NCBI GenBank assembly: GCA_035362835.1
Contig: DAOSDY010000001.1
Location: forward strand, 1,550,001-1,614,000
Source of the DNA: Melioribacteraceae bacterium
GTDB lineage: Bacteria; Bacteroidota; Ignavibacteria; Ignavibacteriales; Melioribacteraceae
Direction: 5' to 3'
Length of the DNA: 64,000 nt
Under the pieces are notes generated by a model. That model was not told where the DNA came from. It searched no databases and saw only the letters and a program-made list of their open reading frames with translations. Position numbers and translations under genes: made by a program. Below, piece by piece: positions 51,759 to 60,346 of the stretch (position 1 is the stretch's first letter; the number at the start of each line of letters is the position of its first letter).

Positions 51759-52217
51759 TTAATTCACAATCACTTTATTAGAGAGTTCGTTCCTGTCGTC
51801 GGATTTAATTGGGAAATGATCCGCCAGAATTTTTCCCACGCGTTCGATGCCGTGAATAATACCGCCTGCAAACTTTCCGTTTCGGAAACGTTCCTGGATT
51901 TCATCTCTGATCATGTCCCATGTATCGACTGTGACTTTACTGTTAATACCTTCATCCGCAAGAATGTAGAATTGTCTTTCGCCTAAAAGAAGAAATAAAA
52001 GTATTCCGGTCTTATCCCGCGTATTATTCATTCCAAGCCGCTTGAATTCCTTCTCGGCGAGCTGACGAATCTCTTTTTTAAATTCGAGCATTGACCGTTT
52101 TTCCCTTATAGAAATTCGGATCTCGCCTGATGTGGTAAGTTCCGATTTTTTAATCTGACCGGAAATCCTGAGGAAATCGTCATCGCTGAAAAAATTATAG
52201 ATTAATCTGTTTTTCAT
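51759..52217 (-). CDS. TPM (DUF477) domain protein
   Basis: About 152 residues, a single TPM domain: 'ELTTSGEIRISIREKRS', 'TRDKTGILLFLLLGERQFYILADEGIN' (quoted in parts: 'TGILLFLLLGE', 'FYILADEGI') and 'FAGGIIHGIERVG'. No signal peptide or helix is visible, unlike many YgcG-type members, so it looks cytosolic. The ATG at 52217 with AGGG upstream is preferred over a TTG two codons earlier. It precedes alr by about 35 bp. Confidence 0.85.
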   Translation of the reverse strand: MKNRLIYNFFSDDDFLRISGQIKKSELTTSGEIRISIREKRSMLEFKKEIRQLAEKEFKRLGMNNTRDKTGILLFLLLGERQFYILADEGINSKVTVDTWDMIRDEIQERFRNGKFAGGIIHGIERVGKILADHFPIKSDDRNELSNKVIVN

Positions 52218-52325
52218 ATTCAACCCTACGCAAAGATAAGTTTTGGTCTAATTAAATGAAATAAAGAGAAGTTCTAAATTTCCTATATTTACAAAGTCAT
52301 TCTAACAATTTATGGTGAAAAAGAA

Positions 52326-53072
52326 ATGTATAAGGTAGTATTATTAAGACATGGCGAAAGCGAATGGAACAAATTAAATCTTTTTACCGGATGGACCGAT
52401 GTCGACTTATCCGAAAAGGGACTTAACGAAGCTCACCAGGCAGGTAAAACTCTTAAATCGGAAGGATTCAGGTTTGACGTCGCATTTACTTCTGTGTTGA
52501 AAAGAGCGATACGGACACTCGATATTACACTCGATGAGATGGATTTGATGTGGATCCCGGTTATAAAGAACTGGCGGCTTAACGAAAGACATTACGGCGC
52601 TCTCCAGGGATTGAATAAAGCCGAGACCGCAGAAAAATACGGTAACGAAAAAGTCAAAATCTGGCGCAGAAGTTACGACGTTCCCCCGCCGGCTCTGGAA
52701 ATTGAGGATGAAAGATATCCCGGTAAAGATCCGCGTTACTCTGAACTGGATAAGAACGATATTCCGCTCACGGAAAGTCTTAAACTAACCGTTGACCGGT
52801 TTCTTCCTTACTGGCATCAGAGTATTGCTCCGGTAATTAAAAGCGGTAAGAAGGTTATTATTGCCGCTCACGGAAACAGTCTCCGCGCCCTTGTTAAGTA
52901 TCTGGATAATATTCCCGAATCTGAAATTGTTGAACTGAATATTCCAACGGGAATTCCGCTGGTATATGAACTCGACACGAACCTGAAACCGGTAAAACAT
53001 TATTATCTCGGTGATCAGGAGGCGATTAACGCAGCTATTAATGCTGTGGCTAAACAGGCGGAAAAGAAGTAG
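52326..53072 (+). CDS. gpmA: 2,3-bisphosphoglycerate-dependent phosphoglycerate mutase
   Basis: A 248-residue glycolytic enzyme interconverting 3- and 2-phosphoglycerate. The phosphohistidine sits in '[10 protein letters not shown]', with '[15 protein letters not shown]', '[16 protein letters not shown]' and the second His in '[17 protein letters not shown]'. Length is canonical. It stands alone, divergent from the TPM gene. Confidence 0.97.
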   Translation: MYKVVLLRHGESEWNKLNLFTGWTDVDLSEKGLNEAHQAGKTLKSEGFRFDVAFTSVLKRAIRTLDITLDEMDLMWIPVIKNWRLNERHYGALQGLNKAETAEKYGNEKVKIWRRSYDVPPPALEIEDERYPGKDPRYSELDKNDIPLTESLKLTVDRFLPYWHQSIAPVIKSGKKVIIAAHGNSLRALVKYLDNIPESEIVELNIPTGIPLVYELDTNLKPVKHYYLGDQEAINAAINAVAKQAEKK

Positions 53073-53287
53073 ACGTTTTAATTATTGTCTCAATTTCTAT
53101 AGTGATTTTGCACCGGAGAACCTTATTAAACGGCTAAGTCACTTAAGTATTCTAATTAGTTCCGACAATAAAATTTTGGCAGGATTTTAAGTCTTGCATC
53201 AAAACAGGATAAAAATTAATATTGCACACAGGAAAGGAGAAATATATAGTTATTTCTACAATAACTAATTTACTAAGGAAATTTTTT

Positions 53288-54319
53288 ATGAAAAGGTTAA
53301 TCCTTCTTTTCTCCTTTTTCTTTTTAGCCCTCTCAATCGTTCAATCCCAGACAGTTATCGGAAAGTACGCAGGTGAATTTTTAGCAATCGGAGTCGGAGG
53401 CCGTGCCCTTGCTATGGGATCGGCGCATACTGCGGTTGTAGGTGATGTTACAGCGGGATACTGGAATCCGGCAGGATTAGCACGCATTAATTACCCGCAA
53501 TTCTCCTTAATGCACGAAGAGCATTTCGGTAGCCTGGTTAATTATAATTACGGTGCTGTAGCAATTCCTTACGGCAAGGATATGAGTTTTGGCGTAAGTC
53601 TGATCCGTTTAAGCATAGACGGAATTCCCGATACCCGAAATGCCCTTTACGATGCAAACGGCGACGGGATTCTCGATATCCATACAGACCGTCTCGACTA
53701 TTCGAAGATAACCGAATTCAGCAATACGGACTGGGCTCTTTATCTTTCGTTTGCAAAGCGACATTCGGAGAAATTCTACTGGGGTGCTAACGTTAAAATA
53801 ATCAGGCGCGATCTCGCAGAGTATGGAGCTACAGGAATCGGCTTTGATGTAGGCGCTCTTTATATGCCGTTTGATAATCTCTACCTGGGTGCGAATATTC
53901 AGGACGTTACAACAACTCTTGTTGCGTGGAGTACAGGCAGAAATGAATTGATAACCCCCACCGCAAAGATTGGTGCCGCATACAGTTTCGAATTTTTAGG
54001 AGGACGGATTTTACCCGCGCTCGATCTCGACTTGAGATTTGAGAACAGGAAATATGCTTCGATGTTTAACGTGGGGCCGGTAAGTTTCGATCTTCACACC
54101 GGATTCGAGTACAATTATAAAAATATATTCGCGGTACGTGCCGGTTATAACGATGTAAAACAATTTACTCTGGGTGCCGGAATTTATTTACCCAAGCTTC
54201 AGATCGATTATTCGTTCGCACGCTTCAGTCAGTCGGAATCTGACCGGCTTCCGGATTCGCACCGTATATCACTAATACTTACACTTGAAGAACCTAACTT
54301 TTTAAGAGGCGGAGAATAA
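53288..54319 (+). CDS. PorV/PorQ-like outer-membrane beta-barrel protein
   Basis: A 343-residue exported protein with signal peptide ('LALSIVQSQ'). Mature start 'GKYAGEFLAIGVGGRALAMGSA' and 'AGYWNPAGLARI' are the landmarks of the PorV/UPF0164 group, related to FadL barrels. PorV in Bacteroidota shuttles T9SS cargo at the cell surface. The frame is open 22 codons further upstream, but the ATG at 53288 with AAGGA ahead begins the signal peptide. The T9SS cargo proteins elsewhere in the window fit this role, though several PorV paralogues per genome are usual and may not all be T9SS parts. Confidence 0.85.
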   Translation: MKRLILLFSFFFLALSIVQSQTVIGKYAGEFLAIGVGGRALAMGSAHTAVVGDVTAGYWNPAGLARINYPQFSLMHEEHFGSLVNYNYGAVAIPYGKDMSFGVSLIRLSIDGIPDTRNALYDANGDGILDIHTDRLDYSKITEFSNTDWALYLSFAKRHSEKFYWGANVKIIRRDLAEYGATGIGFDVGALYMPFDNLYLGANIQDVTTTLVAWSTGRNELITPTAKIGAAYSFEFLGGRILPALDLDLRFENRKYASMFNVGPVSFDLHTGFEYNYKNIFAVRAGYNDVKQFTLGAGIYLPKLQIDYSFARFSQSESDRLPDSHRISLILTLEEPNFLRGGE

Positions 54320-54336
54320 CCCGTTCCAATTTTTTT

Positions 54337-54885
54337 ATGAAAATAGTATTTGCTCTGGTTTTGATTCCTCTCATATTCTATTCATGTTCAACCGCAGTCA
54401 AATCATTATATGAGTTTGACTACACTTTAACTTCCCGAAAAGCATATTCAAAAAACACAAACATTTCAGTCAGTATTCCGGATGGCTGGTTTACTGCTGA
54501 GGATAATGAATGCAAATGTATCGATCTCTGGTTGATAAAAAATGATTTATCCCAGTCGCTAAATTTTACAGTTATTAATCCGGATGAAAAAACAGTAAAT
54601 GAAATCCGCGAAAATGGATTAAGCAAGCTGTCGGAATACAACAGGATTTTTGTAAGGGCTAGACTTGGAAATTCATTTAAAGGTTTTTTAAATGAAGAGA
54701 GTTTTGAACTGGACAAAAAACAATTTCATGCATATCAATATTCGGATGATTCGGGTAGAATTGTCAGGGTTGTGTTATTCGGTCATAATAACAGATTTTA
54801 CGAATTAACCGCAATATCTAAAGACCCCGGCAATTATGAACAACTCTGGGTAATTCAAAATACTGTGCTTACCTCTTTGAATTAA
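54337..54885 (+). CDS. hypothetical lipoprotein
   Basis: A 182-residue protein I cannot assign to a family. It has a lipoprotein signal with lipobox 'IFYSC'. The mature part alternates strands ('NISVSIPDGWF', 'LNFTVINPDEKTV', 'RIVRVVLFGHNNRFYELTAIS') and looks like a PsbP/DUF1795-type fold, a guess based on the 'IPDGWF...' start and the 'FYELTAIS' end. It follows the PorV-like gene by 17 bp, so shares its operon. Confidence 0.75.
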   Translation: MKIVFALVLIPLIFYSCSTAVKSLYEFDYTLTSRKAYSKNTNISVSIPDGWFTAEDNECKCIDLWLIKNDLSQSLNFTVINPDEKTVNEIRENGLSKLSEYNRIFVRARLGNSFKGFLNEESFELDKKQFHAYQYSDDSGRIVRVVLFGHNNRFYELTAISKDPGNYEQLWVIQNTVLTSLN

Positions 54886-54946
54886 TTTATCTTCAGGCAA
54901 CATTTCGTCAACTAAAGCATCTTTTATATAAAGCGGAAATAATGTT

Positions 54947-55474
54947 TTGAGTAATCCCCTCGAAAATATTATTGATTTCACGCTTATTTATAACCGTTAC
55001 AAGCGTCAACTCTTCAACTTCTCGCTTAAAATGGTTAACGATAGGTTTACATGCGAAGATATTATTCAAAACGTGTTCATTAAATTATTTGAGAATCTGA
55101 AGTCGATAAGAAATCCAGACCGCATCCAGTACTGGCTTTTCAGTACTGCGAGAAACGAGATTTATACTTTCTACCGAAGGAAAAAAGTCCATCTCGATCA
55201 GTTCGGAGCCGAGGATAGTACTGAGATAGATATCGAATCAGGCGACAATGTGGATTATGAATATGAACAGAAAGAGCTTTCGGAAATTGTTATGAACGAA
55301 TTGAATAAAATTGCGATTGAACAAAAGGAGATTTTTCTGCTGAAGGAATACGGCGGTCTGAGCTACAAAGAAATTGCCGAGGTTATGAAAATAGATGAAG
55401 ACCTTGTGAAAAGCCGGCTCTTCAAAACAAGACAGAAATTAATAAAGAGATTATCCAGAATCGTAACGAGGTAA
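54947..55474 (+). CDS. ECF RNA polymerase sigma factor
   Basis: A 175-residue group 4 sigma factor. Region 2 reads 'YNRYKRQLFNFSLKMVNDRF...CEDIIQNVFIKLFENL' and region 4 'AIEQKEIFLLKEYGGLSYKEIAEVMKI...VKSRLFKTRQKL'. The only in-frame start candidate after an upstream stop is a TTG at 54947 preceded by GCGGAAA; the nearby ATG at 54942 runs into a stop at once. A putative anti-sigma gene starts three bases after its stop codon. Confidence 0.92.
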   Translation: MSNPLENIIDFTLIYNRYKRQLFNFSLKMVNDRFTCEDIIQNVFIKLFENLKSIRNPDRIQYWLFSTARNEIYTFYRRKKVHLDQFGAEDSTEIDIESGDNVDYEYEQKELSEIVMNELNKIAIEQKEIFLLKEYGGLSYKEIAEVMKIDEDLVKSRLFKTRQKLIKRLSRIVTR

Positions 55475-55476
55475 AA

Positions 55477-55935
55477 ATGCTGCACGATGAAATAAAAATG
55501 ATGGTCGGTCACTACTTCGATGGTGAACTAAATAAAAATAAAGAAGCGCTGCTCTTCTCCGAACTCTCGGGAAATGAAGAATGCAGAGAATACTTTAAGG
55601 AAATGAATAGACTGAAGAGTGTTGTACAGAATAGTGTTGAAGAATTCCCTATCGGGCTCGAAAGCAGAATCTATTCTTATATTAAGAACCGCAGGGAAGG
55701 TACTCTGTGGTATAAAAGATTCTTTCCGGTTCTTTCGTATTCTCTGGCTGTTATACTCTTGATTGCGTCTCTCGTCATGTTAAACGAATTGCGGAATTAC
55801 AGGAATGATCTACAGCATACTTCTCAAAAAATTATTGAACAACAGAAAACAATTAATTTACTCATTAACAGTCTTCCGAATGTAGAAGTTGAGTCCGAGA
55901 TTCAGAACGCAGTTATAGTCAAAGCAAACCTGTGA
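55477..55935 (+). CDS. putative anti-sigma factor, single-pass membrane protein
   Basis: A 152-residue protein. The cytosolic N-terminus 'MMVGHYFDGELNKNKEALLFSEL' resembles the anti-sigma domain start, but the zinc H-x3-C-x2-C motif is missing (only one Cys, 'NEECREYF'). One helix lies at about 84-102 ('FPVLSYSLAVILLIASLVML'), followed by a coiled-coil-like periplasmic stretch ('LRNYRNDLQHTSQKIIEQQK'). Position right after the sigma gene, with a 2-bp gap, supports the role. Its stop is within 8 bp of the next gene's start. Confidence 0.78.
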   Translation: MLHDEIKMMVGHYFDGELNKNKEALLFSELSGNEECREYFKEMNRLKSVVQNSVEEFPIGLESRIYSYIKNRREGTLWYKRFFPVLSYSLAVILLIASLVMLNELRNYRNDLQHTSQKIIEQQKTINLLINSLPNVEVESEIQNAVIVKANL

Positions 55936-55943
55936 GGTGTAAT

Positions 55944-56732
55944 ATGAAAAAATGTTTCTTGTTAATCTTCGTAATTATAATCACCGTCAGCTGTGAAAAA
56001 CAGAGAATAGAAGTGCTTAATGAAAATGAAGTAGAGTACTTTAATATAGCGGAATTAGACTCGGGCTTTTCAAACGATAAACTTTTGAGTCACATAAAAC
56101 TTGATAGTTATGCTGATGAATTGAAGTCCGAAAATAAAAATTCATCGGTCAGATTCTATTTCCACTATGAGATTTTTATTGACGAAAATGGTAATACAGA
56201 GAAAATCCGCCCAATAAATAAGATTCCCGCCGATGTAATACTTGGTCCTGATTCTGTTGAATTCAAGTTAAATACAGCAAAGATGACAGAAGAATATGCA
56301 AAGATCCTGGAAAACGAAAAGTTTCCGGTTGGTTATAAAAATGGTAAACCCGTTAAGTATAGTTTTATTAGTAAATGGGGAATCGTTTCTGTTGGCGAAG
56401 AGGATGAATCAAAACAACAGATCGTTCCAAGTGATTTCTTTATTGCGGTTGATGAATCTCCGGGTCCGGTTGGCGGAATGGCGGCAATTCAGAAAAAAAT
56501 TACTTACCCGGAAATTGCCAAAAGAGCCGGTATACAGGGCAAAGTCTTTGTTAAAGCGTATGTTGATGAAAACGGGAATGTTGTTAAAGCGGAAATACTT
56601 AAAAAAGCTCATCCTGCTCTTGATTCTGCGGCTGTTGACGCAGTAATGAAAACCAAATTCAATCCAGGAAGACAAAAAGGCAAACCTGTTAAAACACAGA
56701 TTTCTATACCAATAGTTTTTGCACTTAAATGA
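55944..56732 (+). CDS. lipoprotein with C-terminal TonB domain
   Basis: A 262-residue protein starting at the ATG after GAGGTG; the frame extends four codons upstream. A lipoprotein signal ends at 'IITVSC'. The middle part (about 30-160) is of unknown fold. The C-terminal 90 residues are a TonB-C domain: 'GGMAAIQKKITYPEIAKRAG', 'GKVFVKAYVDENGNVVKAEI', 'DSAAVDAVMKTKFNPGRQKG'. Unlike TonB it has neither an uncleaved membrane anchor nor a proline-rich spacer, so it cannot transmit ExbBD energy in the usual way. Confidence 0.85.
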   Translation: MKKCFLLIFVIIITVSCEKQRIEVLNENEVEYFNIAELDSGFSNDKLLSHIKLDSYADELKSENKNSSVRFYFHYEIFIDENGNTEKIRPINKIPADVILGPDSVEFKLNTAKMTEEYAKILENEKFPVGYKNGKPVKYSFISKWGIVSVGEEDESKQQIVPSDFFIAVDESPGPVGGMAAIQKKITYPEIAKRAGIQGKVFVKAYVDENGNVVKAEILKKAHPALDSAAVDAVMKTKFNPGRQKGKPVKTQISIPIVFALK

Positions 56733-56754
56733 ACCACTAACAAATGGGGGAGTT

Positions 56755-57126
56755 ATGAAAACTCTAAAAAACATCTTCATAATCGTATTTGCTCTTATTA
56801 TGATATCAGGGAATATTATTTCAGCTCAGGATAAGAAAGAGCTCGATAAAATGCCGACACCCTTAGGTGGTATGCAGGCAATAGTCAAGAATGTTGTTTA
56901 TCCAGAAGACGCTAAAAAGGATAAGATTGAAGGGAAAGTATTTGTCCGGGCTCAAATCAATGAGCAGGGAGATGTAACAGATGTAAAAATAGAAAAAGGG
57001 GATAATAAACTTCTGATAGATGCCGCCGTTAAAGCGGTTAAAGCTACCAAATTTATACCGGGCGAGCTTAAAGGAAAAAAAGTGAAGGCGGAAGTAGTTG
57101 TTCCGATTGTGTTCAAACTCAGTTAA
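56755..57126 (+). CDS. secreted single TonB-C domain protein
   Basis: A 123-residue protein: cleavable signal peptide ('GNIISAQD') followed by little more than one TonB-C domain ('GGMQAIVKNVVYPEDAKKDK', 'GKVFVRAQINEQGDVTDVKI', 'AAVKAVKATKFIPGELKGKK'). It parallels the end of the preceding lipoprotein almost motif for motif, so the pair arose by duplication. GGGGGAG precedes the ATG; the frame runs 12 codons further upstream. It is the last gene of the sigma cassette, ended by a terminator. Confidence 0.85.
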   Translation: MKTLKNIFIIVFALIMISGNIISAQDKKELDKMPTPLGGMQAIVKNVVYPEDAKKDKIEGKVFVRAQINEQGDVTDVKIEKGDNKLLIDAAVKAVKATKFIPGELKGKKVKAEVVVPIVFKLS

Positions 57127-57152
57127 TTTTTTTTGTTTTATCGGGGGGAATT

Positions 57153-57184
57153 AAAAAAGGGCGGTATAACCGCCCTTTGTTTTT
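57153..57184. terminator. bidirectional Rho-independent terminator
   Basis: AAAGGGCGGT (57156-57165) and ACCGCCCTTT (57169-57178) around ATA, with A-run before and GTTTTT after. It lies between the TonB-C gene (plus) and rseP (minus). Confidence 0.9.
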
Positions 57185-58535
57185 ATAAGCTTATAATGTC
57201 GCTGTAAATTATAAATGCCATTAAAGCAAGTAGTAATACAAAGCCGGCGTTCTGAATCGCGATCTTGACTTTGAGAGGTAATTCCCTTCTGAAAATTCCT
57301 TCAATGAGAATAATTATAAAATGTCCGCCGTCCAGAGCAGGGAAAGGGAGAATATTAATTATTGCCAGAGAAAGACTTAGCATTGCAAGGAAAAACAGAA
57401 ACGAACTTATTCCCGTATCCGCAGAGCGTGCCGCGTATTGAGCAATTTTTACGGGTCCGCCGAATGCCTGGTTGAAGGCAATTTTCCCCGTAATAACGTT
57501 TTTAAGCATTCCGAATGTTAGAATTGTATACTGACCTATATTATCGATGCTGTGGGTAAGAGCCCCGAAGAATCCGTATGTCTTGAATTCAAATTCGCCT
57601 GTGTACGCATCAGTAACAGCAATTCCTATTTTGCCCTCAATACCGGGATTGATCATTACTTTTAATGTATCCTCGCCGCGTAAAAAGATGATCTCAATAT
57701 TCTTTTCTTTATTCGATGAAATTAATTGAACAACCTGTTCACGATCCTTTAGTTCGCTGCCGTCAATAGAGATGAAAATATCTCCTGGTTTTATGCCCGC
57801 ATCTTCAGCCGGGGAATCACTCATTACATCCTGTATGAATGGTTGAGTGGGATATGGGAAAAGGAAAAATCCGTTTTGAGAACCCTCGGTAATTAAATTC
57901 CTTGAGACATCAAATTTCTGCTCAATTCCATCTCGTTCAACCTGGACTGTAACATTAGCCTTACTGCTTACAAGAAGGTTGTCGATTATTTCATCCCAGT
58001 CTTTTGTCGGAATACCGTCGATGGAAATAATTTTATCATAGGATTTGAAACCGGCTTTGGAAGCGAAACTATTTTCTTCAATTTTACTGATAGTTGTGGA
58101 TTTAAAAACCTGTTTTCCCTGGAAAAAATTAATTCCCCAGAAAATTGAAACTGTAAGAAGCAGATTCATCAAGACACCGGCCGTAATAACGAAAAGCTTT
58201 TGGTAAGTCGGTTTTGAACGGAATTCCCACGGTTGAGGTTCGGATTCCATAAACTTGGTATCCATGCTTTCATCAACCATACCTGCAACTTTTACATATC
58301 CTCCTAACGGGAAGATGCATAACCGGTAATCTGTATTCCCTTTTCCATCCCAATCTTTTGGAAGATCTCCCCATGAGAAACCGTCAATCTTGTTATATCC
58401 ACAAATCCTTTTTCCGAATCCTATTGCAAATGCATCAACACGGATCTTACACATTTTTGCCGCAGCAAAATGTCCGAACTCATGAACGAATACCAGAATA
58501 CCTACAGTAATGATAAAATATATTATATAATCCAT
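57183..58535 (-). CDS. rseP: site-2 intramembrane metalloprotease RseP
   Basis: A 450-residue inner-membrane zinc protease cutting anti-sigma factors and signal peptide remnants. The active site is 'VHEFGHFAAAK' in TM1 and 'NILPFPALDGGH' in TM3. Two PDZ domains lie about 130-210 ('EENSFASKAGFKSYDKIISI') and 225-295 ('DSPAEDAGIKPGDIFISI'). Length is normal. It is 10 bp downstream of dxr, a common arrangement. It lies next to, but convergent with, the sigma/anti-sigma cassette. Confidence 0.95.
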   Translation of the reverse strand: MDYIIYFIITVGILVFVHEFGHFAAAKMCKIRVDAFAIGFGKRICGYNKIDGFSWGDLPKDWDGKGNTDYRLCIFPLGGYVKVAGMVDESMDTKFMESEPQPWEFRSKPTYQKLFVITAGVLMNLLLTVSIFWGINFFQGKQVFKSTTISKIEENSFASKAGFKSYDKIISIDGIPTKDWDEIIDNLLVSSKANVTVQVERDGIEQKFDVSRNLITEGSQNGFFLFPYPTQPFIQDVMSDSPAEDAGIKPGDIFISIDGSELKDREQVVQLISSNKEKNIEIIFLRGEDTLKVMINPGIEGKIGIAVTDAYTGEFEFKTYGFFGALTHSIDNIGQYTILTFGMLKNVITGKIAFNQAFGGPVKIAQYAARSADTGISSFLFFLAMLSLSLAIINILPFPALDGGHFIIILIEGIFRRELPLKVKIAIQNAGFVLLLALMAFIIYSDIISL

Positions 58536-58545
58536 TTATTTCCTG

Positions 58546-59691
58546 TTAATTATATTTTTTATTAAGATAATTTCTTGTAAGCGAATCACACTCTTTTATT
58601 ACTTCCAAATCTGATTCCTTACTTTTAGAAATATTATTTAGAGCATCCTTAACCATTTCCGGTATTTGCAGAAATTTAATTTTACCGGAAAGGAATTTTT
58701 CTACCGCAACTTCATTAGCAGCGTTAAGAATACATGGTGCGGTCCCGCCCTCTTCAATTACATCATAAGCCAGTTTCAGGCATTCAAATTTATTAAAATT
58801 AGGGTCAAAAAACGTCAACTCGCTTATTTTTTTAAAATCTGTGGAAACACCACCGTATACTAAACGGGAAGGATATGATAAAGCATATAGAATAGGAAGT
58901 TTCATATCGGGAGTACTTAATTGCGCTTTTATTGAACCGTCCGTGAATTCAACCATGGAATGGATTACCGATTGAGGATGAACTAATACTTCAATCCGGT
59001 CTTTCGGGAGATTGAAAAGCCAGAAAGCTTCAATCACTTCCAGACCTTTATTCATCATAGTTGCAGAATCAATTGTAATCTTGCTTCCCATTTTCCAGTT
59101 GGGATGCTTCAATGCATCTTCCACGGTTACATTTTCTAGATACTGTTTGCTTTTGTGTAGAAACGGTCCGCCGGAAGCAGTAAGAATTAACTTTTTAATT
59201 GAAGATTCATCTTCTCCGGTCAGGCATTGAAAAATTGCACTGTGTTCGGAATCCACGGGTATTAACTCGGAACTGTACTGGCGGCAAAGCTCAATGATAA
59301 GTTTTCCGGAAACCACAAGAGTTTCTTTGTTTGCAAGGGCAATTCTTTTTCCAAGTTTAATTGCTTCAATAGTTGGTCCTAATCCGGAAAATCCGACCAT
59401 AGCTGAAACGATTACGTCATAATCTCCGCGTCGGGTGATCTCTAAAATCCCTTCGTCACCCGAGAGAATTTCACAGTGGTTGTTAATCAGGTTCTTAAGG
59501 GATTTTGCTTTTTCGATATCTGCTACAACAACGCTTTTGGGATTAAATTCCTTTATCTGAGCGGCAAGCGTTTCAATATTCTGATTGACGGTTAATCCGG
59601 TTATCCGGTACTCGTCAGGGAATTTACGGACTAACTCGAGAGTGTTTGAGCCGATTGAACCTGTTGAACCAAGTAGAAGTAACCTTTTCAT
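58546..59691 (-). CDS. dxr: 1-deoxy-D-xylulose-5-phosphate reductoisomerase
   Basis: A 381-residue NADPH enzyme making 2-C-methyl-D-erythritol-4-phosphate in the MEP isoprenoid route. Landmarks are 'LLGSTGSIGSNTLELV', 'ALANKETLVVSGKLI', 'PVDSEHSAIFQCL', 'LTASGGPFLHKSK' and 'HPNWKMGSKITIDSATMMNKGLE' (in parts). Full length. First gene of the dxr-rseP unit. Confidence 0.96.
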   Translation of the reverse strand: MKRLLLLGSTGSIGSNTLELVRKFPDEYRITGLTVNQNIETLAAQIKEFNPKSVVVADIEKAKSLKNLINNHCEILSGDEGILEITRRGDYDVIVSAMVGFSGLGPTIEAIKLGKRIALANKETLVVSGKLIIELCRQYSSELIPVDSEHSAIFQCLTGEDESSIKKLILTASGGPFLHKSKQYLENVTVEDALKHPNWKMGSKITIDSATMMNKGLEVIEAFWLFNLPKDRIEVLVHPQSVIHSMVEFTDGSIKAQLSTPDMKLPILYALSYPSRLVYGGVSTDFKKISELTFFDPNFNKFECLKLAYDVIEEGGTAPCILNAANEVAVEKFLSGKIKFLQIPEMVKDALNNISKSKESDLEVIKECDSLTRNYLNKKYN

Positions 59692-59716
59692 TAAAATTCA
59701 TTTCCCGAAATGGCAG

Positions 59717-60208
59717 TTATGCCATAAATCTTCTTGTTATCGCGAACAGGAAGTTCAATAAAACTATTATATTAACTGCTGTATTAAGGCGGTAAATTTT
59801 TTTCAAATATTTATATGACTCTTCAGTTAACGGTTCTTTATCCTCCAGCCCAGCACTTATATCCGATCGCAATCTTTTTGCCGTCGGTATTATGAAAAGA
59901 AAAATAATCAAAAGAAGAATTACCATCAGAATTTGTTTGGTTGAAAGCCAGTGATTTGCAGTCATCTGAAAAAATCCGAAACCCGGGTTCAGTATTACCA
60001 TTGTAATACCGGTAATCAGAATCCCTGTAGCACCGATTATCCCTAGAAGATTTGAAAATTTCAGGTAGAGATTTACAAGAATCTTTTCTGAAGGGGTTCC
60101 TTTTCTAAGGTTTATATTCTTTTTAATCACCGGCTCGATTAAAAAGTTTATTAGCCAGCCGCCGGCAAATATTATGTGTATTGTTATAAGAATCGGATAA
60201 TATTCCAT
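59717..60208 (-). CDS. four-helix membrane protein (DUF2269/CopD-like, tentative)
   Basis: A 163-residue protein with four hydrophobic segments (about 5-25, 47-72, 88-110, 140-160). 'ILITIHIIFAGGWLINFLIEP' with a His in helix 1 and the four-helix layout recall DUF2269 or CopD-type proteins, some of which bind haem or copper. I am not sure of the family. It lies 25 bp upstream of dxr on the same strand and is divergent from the haem-motif genes. Confidence 0.65.
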   Translation of the reverse strand: MEYYPILITIHIIFAGGWLINFLIEPVIKKNINLRKGTPSEKILVNLYLKFSNLLGIIGATGILITGITMVILNPGFGFFQMTANHWLSTKQILMVILLLIIFLFIIPTAKRLRSDISAGLEDKEPLTEESYKYLKKIYRLNTAVNIIVLLNFLFAITRRFMA

Positions 60209-60241
60209 TCCCGGTTTCTCCTCTTATTTAATGTTATAAAT

Positions 60242-60270
60242 ATACTAAAAACAGAGTCAGATTTTAGTAT
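60242..60270. promoter_or_regulatory. 9-bp inverted repeat in a divergent promoter region
   Basis: ATACTAAAA (60242-60250) and its exact reverse complement (60262-60270), with 11 nt between. It lies 34 bp upstream of the four-helix membrane protein gene and about 80 bp before the first haem-motif gene. The arm spacing of about two helical turns suits a dimeric regulator. Confidence 0.4.
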
Positions 60271-60346
60271 TGGACATTATATCGAATTATTACTAAGTTA
60301 AACCGGTTTAAGGTAAATCAAGTTCACTTATAAAAATGGGTTTTAT

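Noticed and set aside
53222..53287. 22-codon N-terminal extension of the PorV-like protein
   Set aside because: The signal peptide begins at the ATG at 53288, which has its own AAGGA site; an extension would spoil the exported N-terminus.
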